DNA of 38,745 nucleotides from Ligilactobacillus salitolerans (lineage in GTDB: Bacteria > Bacillota > Bacilli > Lactobacillales > Lactobacillaceae). The notes beneath the pieces are model-generated. The model was not told where the DNA came from. It was given only the letters and a program-made list of their open reading frames with translations, and did no database searches. The DNA is taken from NCBI RefSeq assembly GCF_003864415.1, contig NZ_BFFP01000027.1, forward strand, positions 1 through 38,745, written 5' to 3'. The translations under genes and the position numbers were made by a program. Each line of letters begins with the position of its first letter. Position 1 is the stretch's first letter. Positions 1 to 9,249 of the stretch are shown piece by piece.

Positions 1-1016
1 AACAACTGCCTAACGTCCAGATCGACACCCTACAGCGGAACAGCGACAATTACTCGCGCCTGTACCAGACGATCAAGGCTCAGTGGCAGGAAGTCTTTTT
101 TGACAAGGAACTGACCGAGCCGGAAGTTCAGCTGCTCTTGCTGTATTTTGCCAATGAATACACCAACCGTTCCTACCAGCGCGGTTTACGAGCCTTAGTT
201 GTCTGCGAAAACGGCTTTTCAACTTCGCAGATTTTAAAAAGCCGTTTGCTTAAAGAGGTCCCCGAGATCCAACAAATCGCAACTTCTAAAGTCAGTCAAC
301 TCGACCAGATCAACCCGCGGGAATATGATTTGATCCTCTCCACCCTTGAATTACCCGGCTTTCCGCGGGAATATCAGGTGGTCAGCCCGCTTCTACTGGA
401 AAATGATGTCGCCAAGATCCGCAACTGGCTCAACTCTTATCAGAAAAAATTTACCGTAGATTCAGTTCCAACGGATACTAGAAAGACTGAACAACTTGCT
501 GACCCGCAGATCCTGGCTCACAAGGCTGAGCAGATCACGCTCTACAACCGCATCGTGACATCTTGCTCAGTCACAAGTCTGCCTAATACCAGCGAAACAT
601 TATCAGAGTTGACTCAAGCAATCGTCGCTCAGATTTCAAATAAATATATCAGTCAGCCAGACTCAGTGATCTCTGGTCTGCTATCACGGGCTGAACTTGC
701 CCCGATCGGGATCCCGGATACTAACCTGGCTCTCTTGCACACGAGTAATCAAGGAGTCAAGCAGCCTTTCTTTGCAATTTTTGAGTTAAGCTCTCCTTTA
801 ACACTGAGAGCAATGGACCAAGAACCAATTGCTGTTAAACGTCTAGTTGTCTTGCTGGCACCGGAAAAAATCAACCATCTAACCGAAAGTACACTCGGCA
901 TGATCTCAAGTCTAATGATCATGAATGATGAGAACACAGCTCTTTTTCAAACTGCTTCTACAAAGCAGCTGCGTTCTTTTTTGACTCAGAAATTCTTGGA
1001 TGAGATTCGGAAATAA
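1..1016 (+). CDS. PRD-containing PTS-type transcription regulator (MtlR/BglG class), 5' partial
   Basis: Only the 3' part is present; the open frame runs in from the left edge (codons from base 3), so no start is visible. The first ~55 residues look like the end of a PRD domain (LLLYFANEYTNRS). Then comes a GatB-type EIIB-like domain with the P-loop cysteine in VVCENGFSTSQ, followed by an EIIA (mannitol/fructose type) domain with the probable phospho-histidine in LALLHTSN. This PRD-EIIB-EIIA order is that of MtlR-like activators, which respond to PTS phosphorylation. The target operon would lie left of the window, so mannitol as inducer is only a guess by family. The gene ends at TAA and is followed by a strong hairpin shared with convergent nagB. 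Confidence 0.82.
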   Translation, partial: QLPNVQIDTLQRNSDNYSRLYQTIKAQWQEVFFDKELTEPEVQLLLLYFANEYTNRSYQRGLRALVVCENGFSTSQILKSRLLKEVPEIQQIATSKVSQLDQINPREYDLILSTLELPGFPREYQVVSPLLLENDVAKIRNWLNSYQKKFTVDSVPTDTRKTEQLADPQILAHKAEQITLYNRIVTSCSVTSLPNTSETLSELTQAIVAQISNKYISQPDSVISGLLSRAELAPIGIPDTNLALLHTSNQGVKQPFFAIFELSSPLTLRAMDQEPIAVKRLVVLLAPEKINHLTESTLGMISSLMIMNDENTALFQTASTKQLRSFLTQKFLDEIRK

Positions 1017-1039
1017 ACTTTTCATCTGTAATTGAAGGT

Positions 1040-1083
1040 AAAAAAAGAGGGACCCGCCAATGGATGGCGAGCTCCTCTTTTTT
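1040..1083. terminator. Bidirectional intrinsic terminator between the PTS regulator and nagB
   Basis: A-tract, then arms AAGAGG...GCCA and TGGC...CCTCTT around a short loop, then a T-tract. Both strands end in a run of T, so it can serve the plus-strand regulator and the convergent nagB. Confidence 0.85.
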
Positions 1084-1093
1084 AGACTACTTT

Positions 1094-1807
1094 TTAATAT
1101 TTCTGAGTTAATTTGGAAGCTGCTGCTTCGTCGATCAAAACAACAACATCATCATGTTTTTGCAAGATACTTGCAGGCACGTCTTTTGTGACTGGGCCTT
1201 CGATCATTTTAGCAACAGCATCTGCCTTATCTTCACCGAAAGCTTCAAGCAAGATCTTCTTAGATTTCATGATCGAACCGATCCCCATTGAATAAGCTTG
1301 TTTAGGCACATCTTCGACATGTTCAAAGAAACGTGCATTAGCTTCAATTGTAGATTCTGTCAAATCAGCAACATGTGTTTCTAATTCAGTTGAAGTTCCT
1401 GGTTCGTTGAAGCCGATATGTGCATTGCGGCCAATACCAAGCAATTGCAAGTCAATTGGGTTGTCAGCAATGATCTTGTTGTAACGTACTGTTTCAGCTT
1501 CAGGATCTTCAGCCAAGCCATTTGGCAAATATGAGTTCTTGAATGGTTTCTTAGAGAAAAGATGTTCATTCATGAAGTACTTGTAGCTTTGATCGTTGTC
1601 TGGGCTGATACCAACGTATTCATCCAAGTTGATCGAAGTCGAGTTCGAGAAATCCAAGTCGCTCTTAACGATTTCTTCATAGGTTGTCACAGGAGTTGAA
1701 CCTGTTGCCAAGCCGAATACCTTAGCCCCATTCTTGATTGCATCTGCAAAAACTTTATAGCCTTCAACGCCTGCTGCTTTTTGATCTTTAGTAATAATAA
1801 CTTTCAT
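1094..1807 (-). CDS. nagB: Glucosamine-6-phosphate deaminase
   Basis: Converts glucosamine-6-phosphate to fructose-6-phosphate and ammonia, the catabolic opposite of GlmS next door. The 237-residue product fits the family length. Visible signatures are the sugar-phosphate loop [10 protein letters not shown] near residue 35, LDEYVG near 60, and [15 protein letters not shown] near 125, holding the catalytic Asn-His segment. The start [10 protein letters not shown] was chosen because GGAGG lies 9 bases upstream (1817-1821); an ORF extension of 13 residues would run through that site. The promoter carries two NagR-type operators. nagB and glmS are in the same direction but separated by a terminator and a separate promoter, so they are probably transcribed separately and oppositely regulated. 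Confidence 0.95.
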   Translation of the reverse strand: MKVIITKDQKAAGVEGYKVFADAIKNGAKVFGLATGSTPVTTYEEIVKSDLDFSNSTSINLDEYVGISPDNDQSYKYFMNEHLFSKKPFKNSYLPNGLAEDPEAETVRYNKIIADNPIDLQLLGIGRNAHIGFNEPGTSTELETHVADLTESTIEANARFFEHVEDVPKQAYSMGIGSIMKSKKILLEAFGEDKADAVAKMIEGPVTKDVPASILQKHDDVVVLIDEAAASKLTQKY

Positions 1808-1831
1808 TGTTGTTAACCTCCGCACTGTTTT

Positions 1832-1874
1832 ATTGGTATAGTCCAATCATAATTGATATAGACCAATAATGCAA
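1832..1874 (-). promoter_or_regulatory. nagB promoter with two NagR (dre) operator sites
   Basis: Reading the minus strand, -35 TTGCAT (1869-1874) and -10 TATGAT (1846-1851) are 17 bp apart. Two near-palindromes fit the GntR/HutC-type NagR site: ATTGGTATAGTCCAAT (1832-1847) overlapping the -10/start region and ATTGATATAGACCAAT (1852-1867) filling the spacer. Occupancy of either would block RNA polymerase. NagR is known to be released by glucosamine-6-P or GlcNAc-6-P; no nagR gene is in the window. Confidence 0.8.
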
Positions 1875-1909
1875 GTGCTAAGTCTCAATTTACTAAAATT
1901 TTTCTCAAG

Positions 1910-1957
1910 CAAAAAACTTGCCGCCCTGACTTACTTGGGGTGACAAGCTTTTTGCTT
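1910..1957 (-). terminator. Terminator of glmS
   Basis: On the minus strand AAAGCTTGTC-ACCC pairs with GGGC-GGCAAGTTTTTT across a ~14-base loop, directly after the glmS stop. Confidence 0.85.
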
Positions 1958-1975
1958 TAATTCAGGATAAAATTT

Positions 1976-3793
1976 CTATTCAACGGTCACGCTCTTGGCC
2001 AGATTACGCGGCTTATCAACGTCATAACCCCGTTCCTTACTTGTATAGTAGGCAAGCAGCTGTGCTGGAATGATCGCTGCCAGCGGAGTCAGCAGCTGGT
2101 GAACTGCCGGTAAGACGATCTGGTCATCTTCTTCAGCTAAGTTTTCCGAGACAATGTTGATCACGCTGGCGCCCCGTGAAATCACTTCCTGCTCATTACT
2201 GCGGGTTAATTCCGCAGTCTTCTGATCAGTGATGATCGCAATCACCGGTGTGTTTTCTTCGATCAGAGAAATCGTACCATGCTTCAATTCGCCTGAAGCA
2301 AAACCTTCAGTCTGAACGTAAGAAACTTCTTTGAGCTTCAATGAGGCTTCGATCGCTGTCTGATAGTCGATCCCACGGCCGATATAAAAGGCATTTCTTG
2401 TCGTCGACAAATGTGTGGCAGCCAGGTCTTCCACAATATCTTTTTGGTCAACTAAAGTTTGAATAGCATTAGCAGCCTTGGTCAATTCAAAAGCAGTGTC
2501 AAATTCCGCAGCAGCTGGAGTTACTTTAAGCATTCCCAGTCCCTTCGCTAGGATCGTCTCGGCGGCGATTTGAGCAGTGTAAGCCTTGGTCGAAGCAACC
2601 GCGATTTCAGGACCGGCATTTAGCAGCATCGTATAAGTTGCTTCCCGAGAAAGAGTCGAGTTAGGTACATTGGTGATCGTCAGGCTCTCATAGCCCAACT
2701 GGTTGACCTTCGCCAAAACTTCGCGGCTGTCTGCCGTTTCTCCGCTTTGAGTTAGGAAAATAAAGAAAGGTTTTTCCGATAGCAGCGGCATGTTATAGCC
2801 AAATTCCGATGCAATGTGGACTTCCGTTGGCACGGCAGCCAGTTTTTCAAAAATATTTTTGCCGACCAGACCAGCATTGTAACTTGTGCCGGCAGCGACG
2901 ATATACAAACGGTCGGCTTGGTTCATGGCACTCATCAGCTTGTCATCAACTTCGATCTGACCATCCTGGGCGATGTAAGTTTGTTCCAAACCGCGGATCA
3001 CGCCCGGCTGCTCGTCGATTTCTTTTAGCATAAAGAAATCATATGCACCTTTGTCAGAAGCAGTAGCATCGTCATCAACGTGGAACTGATGCCGGGTCAC
3101 GCTTTGACCCTCAGCATCCTCGATCTCGACCTTGCTTGGTGTCACGGTTACGACATCGCCGTCAGTCAGCTCGATGAAGTCATGTGTTTCTGATAACATG
3201 ACCATCGCATCGGAACAAACGACGTTAAAGTCGGCACCGACACCGATCAAGAGCGGGCTCTTCTTTTTAGCCACATACAAAGTGTTGGGCTGATCTTTAT
3301 CCATCAATAGAAAAGCATAAGAGGAAGAATCATCGATCAGGTGCAGGACGTGCACAAAGGCCTCTTTACTAGACATGCCCTCTCCCACGAAACGGGCGAT
3401 CAATTGTACGATCACTTCTGTATCTGTTTCACTGACAAAATCAACATCAGCCAGATATTCTTGTTTCAATTGCCGGAAGTTGCTGATCATCCCGTTATGT
3501 ACCAGGTAGAAACGGCCGTCAGCGGAAACTTGCGGATGCGCGTTAGCTTGACTTGGAGCACCATGAGTTGCCCAGCGAGTATGTCCGATCCCAGTTGTTC
3601 CCTTGACTGCAGGGCCAACTGCAGCCTGCAAGTCTTCGATCCGACCCTTTTCCTTCACGAGATAACCGTTACCTTTTTGGTCATTCACGTAGATCCCAGC
3701 CGAATCATAACCACGATATTCCAGCTTCTTCAATCCCTTCAGCAAGATCTCCGTTGCATTTTCCCGACCCGTAACGCCAACAATTCCACACAT
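1976..3793 (-). CDS. glmS: Glutamine--fructose-6-phosphate aminotransferase (isomerising)
   Basis: Makes glucosamine-6-phosphate from fructose-6-phosphate and glutamine, the entry step to UDP-GlcNAc and peptidoglycan. The 605-residue product is full length. It begins MCGIVGVTG with the Ntn nucleophile Cys2, has the glutaminase loop GHTRWATHG near residue 75, a VHNGMISN segment, two SIS domains (AGTSYNAG and later GRGIDYQTAIEASLKLKE), and the conserved C-terminal end KSVTVE. An AAGGAGA site lies 8 bases before the ATG. The upstream region shows no glmS-ribozyme core but does show a NagR-like site, suggesting control by a repressor rather than by self-cleavage. Confidence 0.97.
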   Translation of the reverse strand: MCGIVGVTGRENATEILLKGLKKLEYRGYDSAGIYVNDQKGNGYLVKEKGRIEDLQAAVGPAVKGTTGIGHTRWATHGAPSQANAHPQVSADGRFYLVHNGMISNFRQLKQEYLADVDFVSETDTEVIVQLIARFVGEGMSSKEAFVHVLHLIDDSSSYAFLLMDKDQPNTLYVAKKKSPLLIGVGADFNVVCSDAMVMLSETHDFIELTDGDVVTVTPSKVEIEDAEGQSVTRHQFHVDDDATASDKGAYDFFMLKEIDEQPGVIRGLEQTYIAQDGQIEVDDKLMSAMNQADRLYIVAAGTSYNAGLVGKNIFEKLAAVPTEVHIASEFGYNMPLLSEKPFFIFLTQSGETADSREVLAKVNQLGYESLTITNVPNSTLSREATYTMLLNAGPEIAVASTKAYTAQIAAETILAKGLGMLKVTPAAAEFDTAFELTKAANAIQTLVDQKDIVEDLAATHLSTTRNAFYIGRGIDYQTAIEASLKLKEVSYVQTEGFASGELKHGTISLIEENTPVIAIITDQKTAELTRSNEQEVISRGASVINIVSENLAEEDDQIVLPAVHQLLTPLAAIIPAQLLAYYTSKERGYDVDKPRNLAKSVTVE

Positions 3794-3847
3794 AATTAAA
3801 GTCTCCTTTTCAGCTTAATTCAAGTATACCTTTTACTAAAGATTAAA

Positions 3848-3863
3848 ATTGGTATATATCTAT
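3848..3863 (-). promoter_or_regulatory. Possible NagR (dre-like) site upstream of glmS
   Basis: ATTGGTATATATCTAT matches the better nagB operator at 12 of 16 positions. It lies in the spacer of a candidate promoter on the minus strand (TTCAAA, 17 bp, TAATCT), the same relative position as at nagB. Weaker than the nagB sites. Confidence 0.45.
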
Positions 3864-4029
3864 TTGAAGTTCTATATCAGTTAACAAAGCTAAAGATACA
3901 ACTGTTTAAATTATTTGTCAATGCTAAATTTAGAATTGGTATGGTAATAATCCAAAATAAGCTGATGGTAGATTTGCTAACATGGGATCTTAGTAATTTT
4001 TTGTTGTGTGTTGACCCGAGTTCATTTTT

Positions 4030-4155
4030 TATTCTCGCCATACTTTGACTGCTGAGGCGTAGAATAACAGCTATTCTGCACCTCTTTGTTCAAAACAAGT
4101 GTAGTTTATCGTCTATTCTCACCCTCTTTTGTACTAACACGGTGAGTTTCATCCC
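4030..4155. repeat. Degenerate tandem repeat, three units of 42 bp
   Basis: TATTCT recurs at 4030, 4072 and 4114, exactly 42 bp apart. Units 2 and 3 agree at 25 of 42 positions; unit 1 matches mainly in its first 18 bases. An AGAATA/TATTCT inverted repeat lies at 4061-4077. It occupies the adhE-glmS gap (3794-4240), which otherwise holds the glmS promoter region and the adhE terminator. No coding gene is seen there. Confidence 0.55.
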
Positions 4156-4184
4156 CCTTGGGCACCGGCAAAAATTTGACCATA

Positions 4185-4222
4185 AAAATAGTGCTGATCA
4201 AGAAAGCTCATCAGCACTATTT
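4185..4222 (-). terminator. Terminator of adhE
   Basis: Perfect 13-bp arms AAATAGTGCTGAT / ATCAGCACTATTT with an 11-base loop, followed on the minus strand by a T-containing tail, 19 bases after the adhE stop. Confidence 0.85.
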
Positions 4223-4240
4223 ATTCAAGTTATTTAATTT

Positions 4241-6922
4241 TTAAAACTGATCGATCAGCAGTTGCCGGATCTCATCCAAGCTAGGTTGGCGCGGATTGAC
4301 AGCAGTACATTGATCGTTATAAACCAAATCAACAAGTTTGTCCAAGGAAGCATCAAATTGCTTCTTAGTAACACCGTTAGCTGACAGCGTTGGTGTCACA
4401 CCGACCGCTTCCATCAGATCAGCGATCCGTTTGCACAAAGCTTCTACTAATTCAGCGTCATTCTTACCCGTGCAGCCGATATAACGTGCGATATCAGCAT
4501 AGTCTTTTTGGGCAGTGTAAACTTCATAACGAGGGAACGGTGTCCGTTTAACATTACCGCTCACACCGTTGAAACGAACCACATGCTGCATTGCGATCGA
4601 GATCGCCAAACCATGCGGCAAACCGAACTCGCCGCCAGTCTTGTGGGCAAGTGAGTGGTTGATCCCCAAGAAGGCATTAGCAAAGGACATTCCGGCTAAG
4701 GCAGCAGCATAATGCATGTTGACGCGTGATTTTTCGGCACCCTTGGTCCGGTGTTCGATCCGGTAGTTATAAGAAGCTTCCAAGTTTTCAAAGACAAGCT
4801 TGATTGCTTCCAAAGCCCATGGCCGCGTGAATTCAGAGGACATTACAGAAACATATGATTCCAGGGCATGAGACAAAGTATCCAAACCAGATAAAGCAAC
4901 CGTCCGTGCAGGCACAGTTAGTGCAAAGCGCGGATCAATGATCGCAACTTCTGGTGTCAATTCGTAGTCAGTCAATGGGTACTTCACGTGAGTTTCATCA
5001 TCTGTGATAACCGCATAAGGTGTGACTTCAGAACCTGTCCCAGAAGTTGTCGGGATAGCTACCATCTTGGTGTGAGTCTGATGCTTGAAGGTCACGATCC
5101 GTTTTCTGATATCCATAAATTTCTGCTGCAATTTAATGAACAAAGCCTTGACCTTATCGTAGTCTTCCAAGAAGCCTTCTTCATCCAGAGAATATTCATA
5201 GATGTAACGTGCGATCTTAGATGCGTCCAAAGCAGAGCCCCCGCCGATTGCGATGATCGTGTCTGGTTTAAACTGCTGCATTTGTTTGGCAATTTCGATC
5301 GTTTGGCTCAGGGTCGGATCCGGGTTAACTGTCCCATAAAGTGAGATCTTAACTGGGTTCGGACGGATATTCAATTGGTCATAGACTTTGTCCACGAAAC
5401 CAAATTGGACCATTCCAGGATCAGCAACAACGAAGACTTTTTCCAAGCCAGGCATTTCTTGCAGGTAGGTAACTGAGTCTTTTTCAAAGAAGATATCTTC
5501 TGGTAAACGAACCCATTGTGGACGGTTACGGCGTTTAGCGATCGTCTTGATATTGAGCAGGTCCTCAGTTGATAAGTTATGTGACAATGAATTATCCCCC
5601 CATGAACCTGTACCTAAGGTCAGACTAGCACGCATAGCATCAGTATAGATATCGCCAATTCCGCCCAAAGCATCAGGCTGGTTGACTAAGATCCGGGACA
5701 CTTGTGTCCGGTTGGCAAATTCTTTAATGAATGGGTCAGCCTGTGTTCCGACTTGAATAGCTGCGTTATGCCCAGCGCCTTGGTAGTTGAGCAGTTCGCA
5801 GACGATCTGAACGCCTTCTTCACGGTCTTTAGCGCGGTAAACAGAAACCATTGGACAAAGTTTTTCAGACGAAAGTTTTTCACCGATATTTTTCCGATCG
5901 AGTTCAAACAGCAAAACATCTTTATCATCTGGCATCTTGATCCCAGCGTGATCAGCGATCCAATGAGCAGATTTACCAGCAATCTGGCCGTTAACACCAT
6001 GCTTTTCGTTAAAGACATAATCAGCAAGCTGCTTGTAATCTTTCTTTGGTACCAGATAAGCTCCCCGGTCGATCATTTTTTGCAGCCATTCGTCATAGAT
6101 AGAGTCTTCAACTACAGCGGAGTTTTCTGTCGCACAGATCATCCCATTATCAAAACGCTTGGAGAGCAGCAGATCTTCTACTGCGCGGTCAATTTTTGCC
6201 GTATGGTCAATGAAGACTGCACCGTTACCAGCACCAACACCCAAGGATGGATTACCGGAACTCAAAGCGGCGTTAACCATGCCAGGGCCGCCAGTTGCCA
6301 AGATCGTTGCGATGTTACGGTTTTTGATCAAAGCCGTGGTGTTTTCCAGGGATGATTGGTCGATCCATTGGATAATGTCTTTTGGAGCACCAGCTTTCAC
6401 AGCTGCTTCATACATGATCTGAGCAGCGTGAGCAGAACATTTCTGGGCTTGCGGATGGAAAGAAAAGACGATCCCATTACGAGTTTTCATTGCCAATAAT
6501 GACTTGAACATCACTGTTGAAGTCGGGTTAGTTGTCGGCACGATCCCAGCAATTACCCCCAGTGGAGCAGCAACTTTGATGCTGCCGTGGATCACATCAT
6601 CTTCGATAATTCCGACAGTCTGGTCATTTTTAATTGTATGGTAAACATTTTCAGTTGCAAAACGGTTCTTGGTGTCTTTATCTTCAACGACCCCACGGTC
6701 TGTTTCTTCCACAGCTTCATGGGCGAGCATCAAGGATGCTTCCGAACCAGCCAAAGCCATCGCTGCGACAATTTTATCAACTTGTTCCTGAGTATAGTTG
6801 CTGTATTCCACCTGAGCTTTGACTGCTTTGCTAACTAATTCACTTGTATATTCGTTAGCTCTTTCCTGTGCATCGATCGGATCGATAGTCACGCTTTTCT
6901 TATTTTTAACTGTTGCTTTCAT
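4241..6922 (-). CDS. adhE: Bifunctional acetaldehyde-CoA / alcohol dehydrogenase
   Basis: Reduces acetyl-CoA through acetaldehyde to ethanol, regenerating two NAD+ in fermentation. The 893-residue product contains an N-terminal aldehyde dehydrogenase domain (active Cys in NGMICATENSAV, NAD loop GGPGMVNAALSSGNP) and a C-terminal iron-type alcohol dehydrogenase domain from about residue 455 (AIGGGSALDASK, TTSGTGSEVTP, metal-site region LDTLSHALESYVS, FLGINHSLAHKTGGEFGLPHG split over two helices). The start MKATVKNKK is chosen because GGAGG (6931-6935) precedes it; a start six codons earlier would place that site inside the gene. Promoter, Rex-like operator and cre are described separately, pointing to control by NADH/NAD+ and by carbon source. 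Confidence 0.97.
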   Translation of the reverse strand: MKATVKNKKSVTIDPIDAQERANEYTSELVSKAVKAQVEYSNYTQEQVDKIVAAMALAGSEASLMLAHEAVEETDRGVVEDKDTKNRFATENVYHTIKNDQTVGIIEDDVIHGSIKVAAPLGVIAGIVPTTNPTSTVMFKSLLAMKTRNGIVFSFHPQAQKCSAHAAQIMYEAAVKAGAPKDIIQWIDQSSLENTTALIKNRNIATILATGGPGMVNAALSSGNPSLGVGAGNGAVFIDHTAKIDRAVEDLLLSKRFDNGMICATENSAVVEDSIYDEWLQKMIDRGAYLVPKKDYKQLADYVFNEKHGVNGQIAGKSAHWIADHAGIKMPDDKDVLLFELDRKNIGEKLSSEKLCPMVSVYRAKDREEGVQIVCELLNYQGAGHNAAIQVGTQADPFIKEFANRTQVSRILVNQPDALGGIGDIYTDAMRASLTLGTGSWGDNSLSHNLSTEDLLNIKTIAKRRNRPQWVRLPEDIFFEKDSVTYLQEMPGLEKVFVVADPGMVQFGFVDKVYDQLNIRPNPVKISLYGTVNPDPTLSQTIEIAKQMQQFKPDTIIAIGGGSALDASKIARYIYEYSLDEEGFLEDYDKVKALFIKLQQKFMDIRKRIVTFKHQTHTKMVAIPTTSGTGSEVTPYAVITDDETHVKYPLTDYELTPEVAIIDPRFALTVPARTVALSGLDTLSHALESYVSVMSSEFTRPWALEAIKLVFENLEASYNYRIEHRTKGAEKSRVNMHYAAALAGMSFANAFLGINHSLAHKTGGEFGLPHGLAISIAMQHVVRFNGVSGNVKRTPFPRYEVYTAQKDYADIARYIGCTGKNDAELVEALCKRIADLMEAVGVTPTLSANGVTKKQFDASLDKLVDLVYNDQCTAVNPRQPSLDEIRQLLIDQF

Positions 6923-6958
6923 GCTGATCTCCTCCAACATAAATTCATTTGATTGTCT

Positions 6959-7008
6959 AAGTGAAATATTTCACTTATGATAATAACCTGTTTGTGCAAA
7001 AAATTCAA
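6959..7008 (-). promoter_or_regulatory. adhE promoter with Rex-type operator
   Basis: On the minus strand -35 TTGAAT (7003-7008) and -10 TATTAT (6980-6985) are separated by exactly 17 bp. Immediately downstream is a perfect 18-bp palindrome, AAGTGAAATATTTCACTT (6959-6976), at the expected transcription start. Its core GTGAAATATTTCAC is the core of the known Rex consensus TTGTGAAATATTTCACAA. Rex leaves DNA when NADH is high, which would turn on ethanol formation. Confidence 0.85.
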
Positions 7009-7040
7009 GGGTATTTAATAAAAATTTCACTAATTATTTT

Positions 7041-7054
7041 TGAAAGCGCTTTAC
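7041..7054. promoter_or_regulatory. cre-like site upstream of the adhE promoter
   Basis: TGAAAGCGCTTTAC fits the CcpA cre pattern except at its last two bases. It lies ~33 bp upstream of the adhE -35. The remaining sequence to the mnmG terminator (7055-7237) is AT-rich and I see no gene in it. Confidence 0.6.
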
Positions 7055-7237
7055 TTTTGATCAACACAAAAGCCCGAGATAAAGGGATTTACTTGCCTAC
7101 AATATATTTATTTAAATGGATAAGCTCAATTTCAGCTCTCCACGTTATTCTTATCTATCGCATAAATATTTTTCCGTATTGTTAACGTTTTCACTAAGAC
7201 GAAATATCACTTTTGCCTTTTAAAATTAAATTGAAAT

Positions 7238-7269
7238 AGCCGTCCCTCAAATCTCTTCAGGGGACGGCT
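7238..7269 (-). terminator. Terminator of mnmG
   Basis: AGCCGTCCC / GGGGACGGCT arms with a ~13-base loop, followed on the minus strand by a broken T-tract. Confidence 0.75.
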
Positions 7270-7291
7270 AAGTTACAATATTTAATTTTTA

Positions 7292-9205
7292 TTATGCACT
7301 AGTCTTGGCGATCTTGCCTTGTTCGATATAAACAGCCAAAATCGAAAGGTCAGCCGGGTTGACCCCACTGATCCGTCCAGCTTGCGCAAGGGTTTCTGGT
7401 TGGATCTTCGCTAATTTCTGTTGCGCCTCGGTCGCTAAGCCTTCAATAGCTGCATAGTCGATCCGGGCTGGGATCTTTTTGGCTTCCATCCGTTTCAGCT
7501 TGTCGACCTTTTGGAGGGATTTTTTAATATAACCCTCATACTTGAACTGGATCTCGATCTGCTCGATCCCCTGTCTGTCCAAAGCTTGAGCTGGCGCGGG
7601 AATAAACTGCAGCAGATCATTATAAGTCACATAGGGACGACGCAAGAAGTCGCTGGCTAAGATCCCATCCTTGAGTTCATGTTCCCCATGTTCCAGCAAA
7701 TAGGCATTGACTTGGTCATTAGGCTTAATTCTGACGCTGGCTAAACGTGCCATCTCGGCGTTGATCAACTGTTTTTTTGCTTCAAATTGAGCGTAACGTT
7801 CATCTGAAACCAAGCCGATCCGATGTCCCAGCTCGGTCAAACGCAGATCAGCATTGTCATGGCGCAAGATCAGACGGTATTCAGCCCGGGAGGTCAACAA
7901 ACGGTATGGCTCATTGGTACCCTTAGTTACTAAATCATCGACCATCACACCAATATAGGCATCGCTGCGCTTCAAGATAACCTCGTCTTCACCCAAAGCA
8001 TGGCGCCCAGCATTGATCCCGGCTAAGATTCCTTGTCCAGCAGCTTCCTCGTAACCCGAAGTTCCATTGGTCTGACCAGCTGTGTAGAGACCAGAGATCA
8101 GCTTAGTCTCGAGTGTCGGCCGCAACTGGTAGGGAGCAACAACATCGTATTCGATCGCATACCCGGGACGCATCATTTCGGCATGCTCCAAGCCCGCGAT
8201 CGAGTGGACAAATTCCTGCTGCACTTCTTCAGGCATTGACGTCGACAGGCCTTGCAAATAGTACTCATCGGTGCTGCGTCCTTCTGGTTCCAAGAAAAGC
8301 TGGTGGCGCGGTTTGTCAGCAAAGCGGACGATCTTATCTTCAATCGAAGGGCAATAACGCGGACCTACCCCTTCGATCACACCAGTAAACATTGGCGCGC
8401 GGTCCAAGTTGTCGTGAATGATCTGGTGTGTCGTTTGGTTAGTATACGTGAGCCAGCATGACATCTGATCAGCAGCTGCCAAATAATCTTCGTCCTTGGA
8501 TTCATAGGAAAAATGATGAGGCAAAGCATCGCCCGGCTGTTCATCGGTCTTAGAATAGTCGATCGTATTGCCATCGACCCGGGGCGGAGTTCCGGTCTTG
8601 AAACGTTTGAGTTCAAAACCCAATTTTTCCAGATTACCTGACAGCTTCATGGAAGGCTGTGTGTTATTAGGACCAGAGGAATACATTAATTCCCCAATGA
8701 TGATCTTACCGCGAGCAGCCGTTCCTGTGGTTAAAACAACAGCTTTAGCACTGTATCGAGCACCAGTATTAGTGATCACACCCTTGACTACACCGTCTTC
8801 CACGATCAGGTCATCGACGATCCCCTGACGCAAAGTTAAGTTTTCCTCTTCTTCCAAAGTGTGCTTCATTTCGATCGAATACTGGCGTTTGTCAGCCTGA
8901 GCCCTCAAGGCACGGACAGCCGGTCCTTTCCCAGTATTGAGCATGCGCATCTGGATGTAAGTTTTATCGATATTGCGGCCCATTTCACCGCCCAAAGCAT
9001 CAACTTCACGAACCACGATCCCCTTGGCCGGTCCGCCGATCGAGGGGTTACATGGCATGAAAGCTACCATTTCTAAGTTAATGGTCATTAGCAAAGTCTT
9101 GTTACCCATCCGCGCAGCTGCTAAAGCTGCTTCGCATCCGGCATGACCCGCTCCGACAACGATCACATCGTAATCCTGACCAGCGTATTGTTTAATTTCC
9201 TGCAT
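7292..9205 (-). CDS. mnmG: tRNA uridine-34 5-carboxymethylaminomethyl modification enzyme MnmG
   Basis: Works with MnmE to add a carboxymethylaminomethyl group to the wobble uridine of certain tRNAs, using FAD, NADH and methylene-THF. The 637-residue protein has the N-terminal FAD motif [19 protein letters not shown], the GidA signatures [20 protein letters not shown] (with Cys in PCNPSIGG just before) and [12 protein letters not shown], and the C-terminal [13 protein letters not shown]-like helix ([11 protein letters not shown]). GGAG precedes the ATG at a normal distance. It follows mnmE by 44 bp without a visible terminator, so the two are probably one operon. Confidence 0.97.
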   Translation of the reverse strand: MQEIKQYAGQDYDVIVVGAGHAGCEAALAAARMGNKTLLMTINLEMVAFMPCNPSIGGPAKGIVVREVDALGGEMGRNIDKTYIQMRMLNTGKGPAVRALRAQADKRQYSIEMKHTLEEEENLTLRQGIVDDLIVEDGVVKGVITNTGARYSAKAVVLTTGTAARGKIIIGELMYSSGPNNTQPSMKLSGNLEKLGFELKRFKTGTPPRVDGNTIDYSKTDEQPGDALPHHFSYESKDEDYLAAADQMSCWLTYTNQTTHQIIHDNLDRAPMFTGVIEGVGPRYCPSIEDKIVRFADKPRHQLFLEPEGRSTDEYYLQGLSTSMPEEVQQEFVHSIAGLEHAEMMRPGYAIEYDVVAPYQLRPTLETKLISGLYTAGQTNGTSGYEEAAGQGILAGINAGRHALGEDEVILKRSDAYIGVMVDDLVTKGTNEPYRLLTSRAEYRLILRHDNADLRLTELGHRIGLVSDERYAQFEAKKQLINAEMARLASVRIKPNDQVNAYLLEHGEHELKDGILASDFLRRPYVTYNDLLQFIPAPAQALDRQGIEQIEIQFKYEGYIKKSLQKVDKLKRMEAKKIPARIDYAAIEGLATEAQQKLAKIQPETLAQAGRISGVNPADLSILAVYIEQGKIAKTSA

Positions 9206-9249
9206 TTTATTTCTCTACTCCTGCTGATTATTTTTCTAAAGATCCTGAT

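Noticed and set aside
138-1016. Separate 292-residue gene starting at TTG 138
   Set aside because: The same frame is open to the left edge and encodes the end of a PRD domain, so the start is an artefact of truncation.
3794-4000. glmS ribozyme
   Set aside because: No AGCGCC-type core or matching pseudoknot sequence could be found upstream of glmS on its strand.
5702-6355. Long plus-strand frame inside adhE
   Set aside because: It is the reverse-strand shadow of a highly conserved gene and has no ribosome site or family resemblance.
7200-7215. Second Rex site near the mnmG terminator
   Set aside because: Only one half of the palindrome is recognisable (GAAATATCAC).
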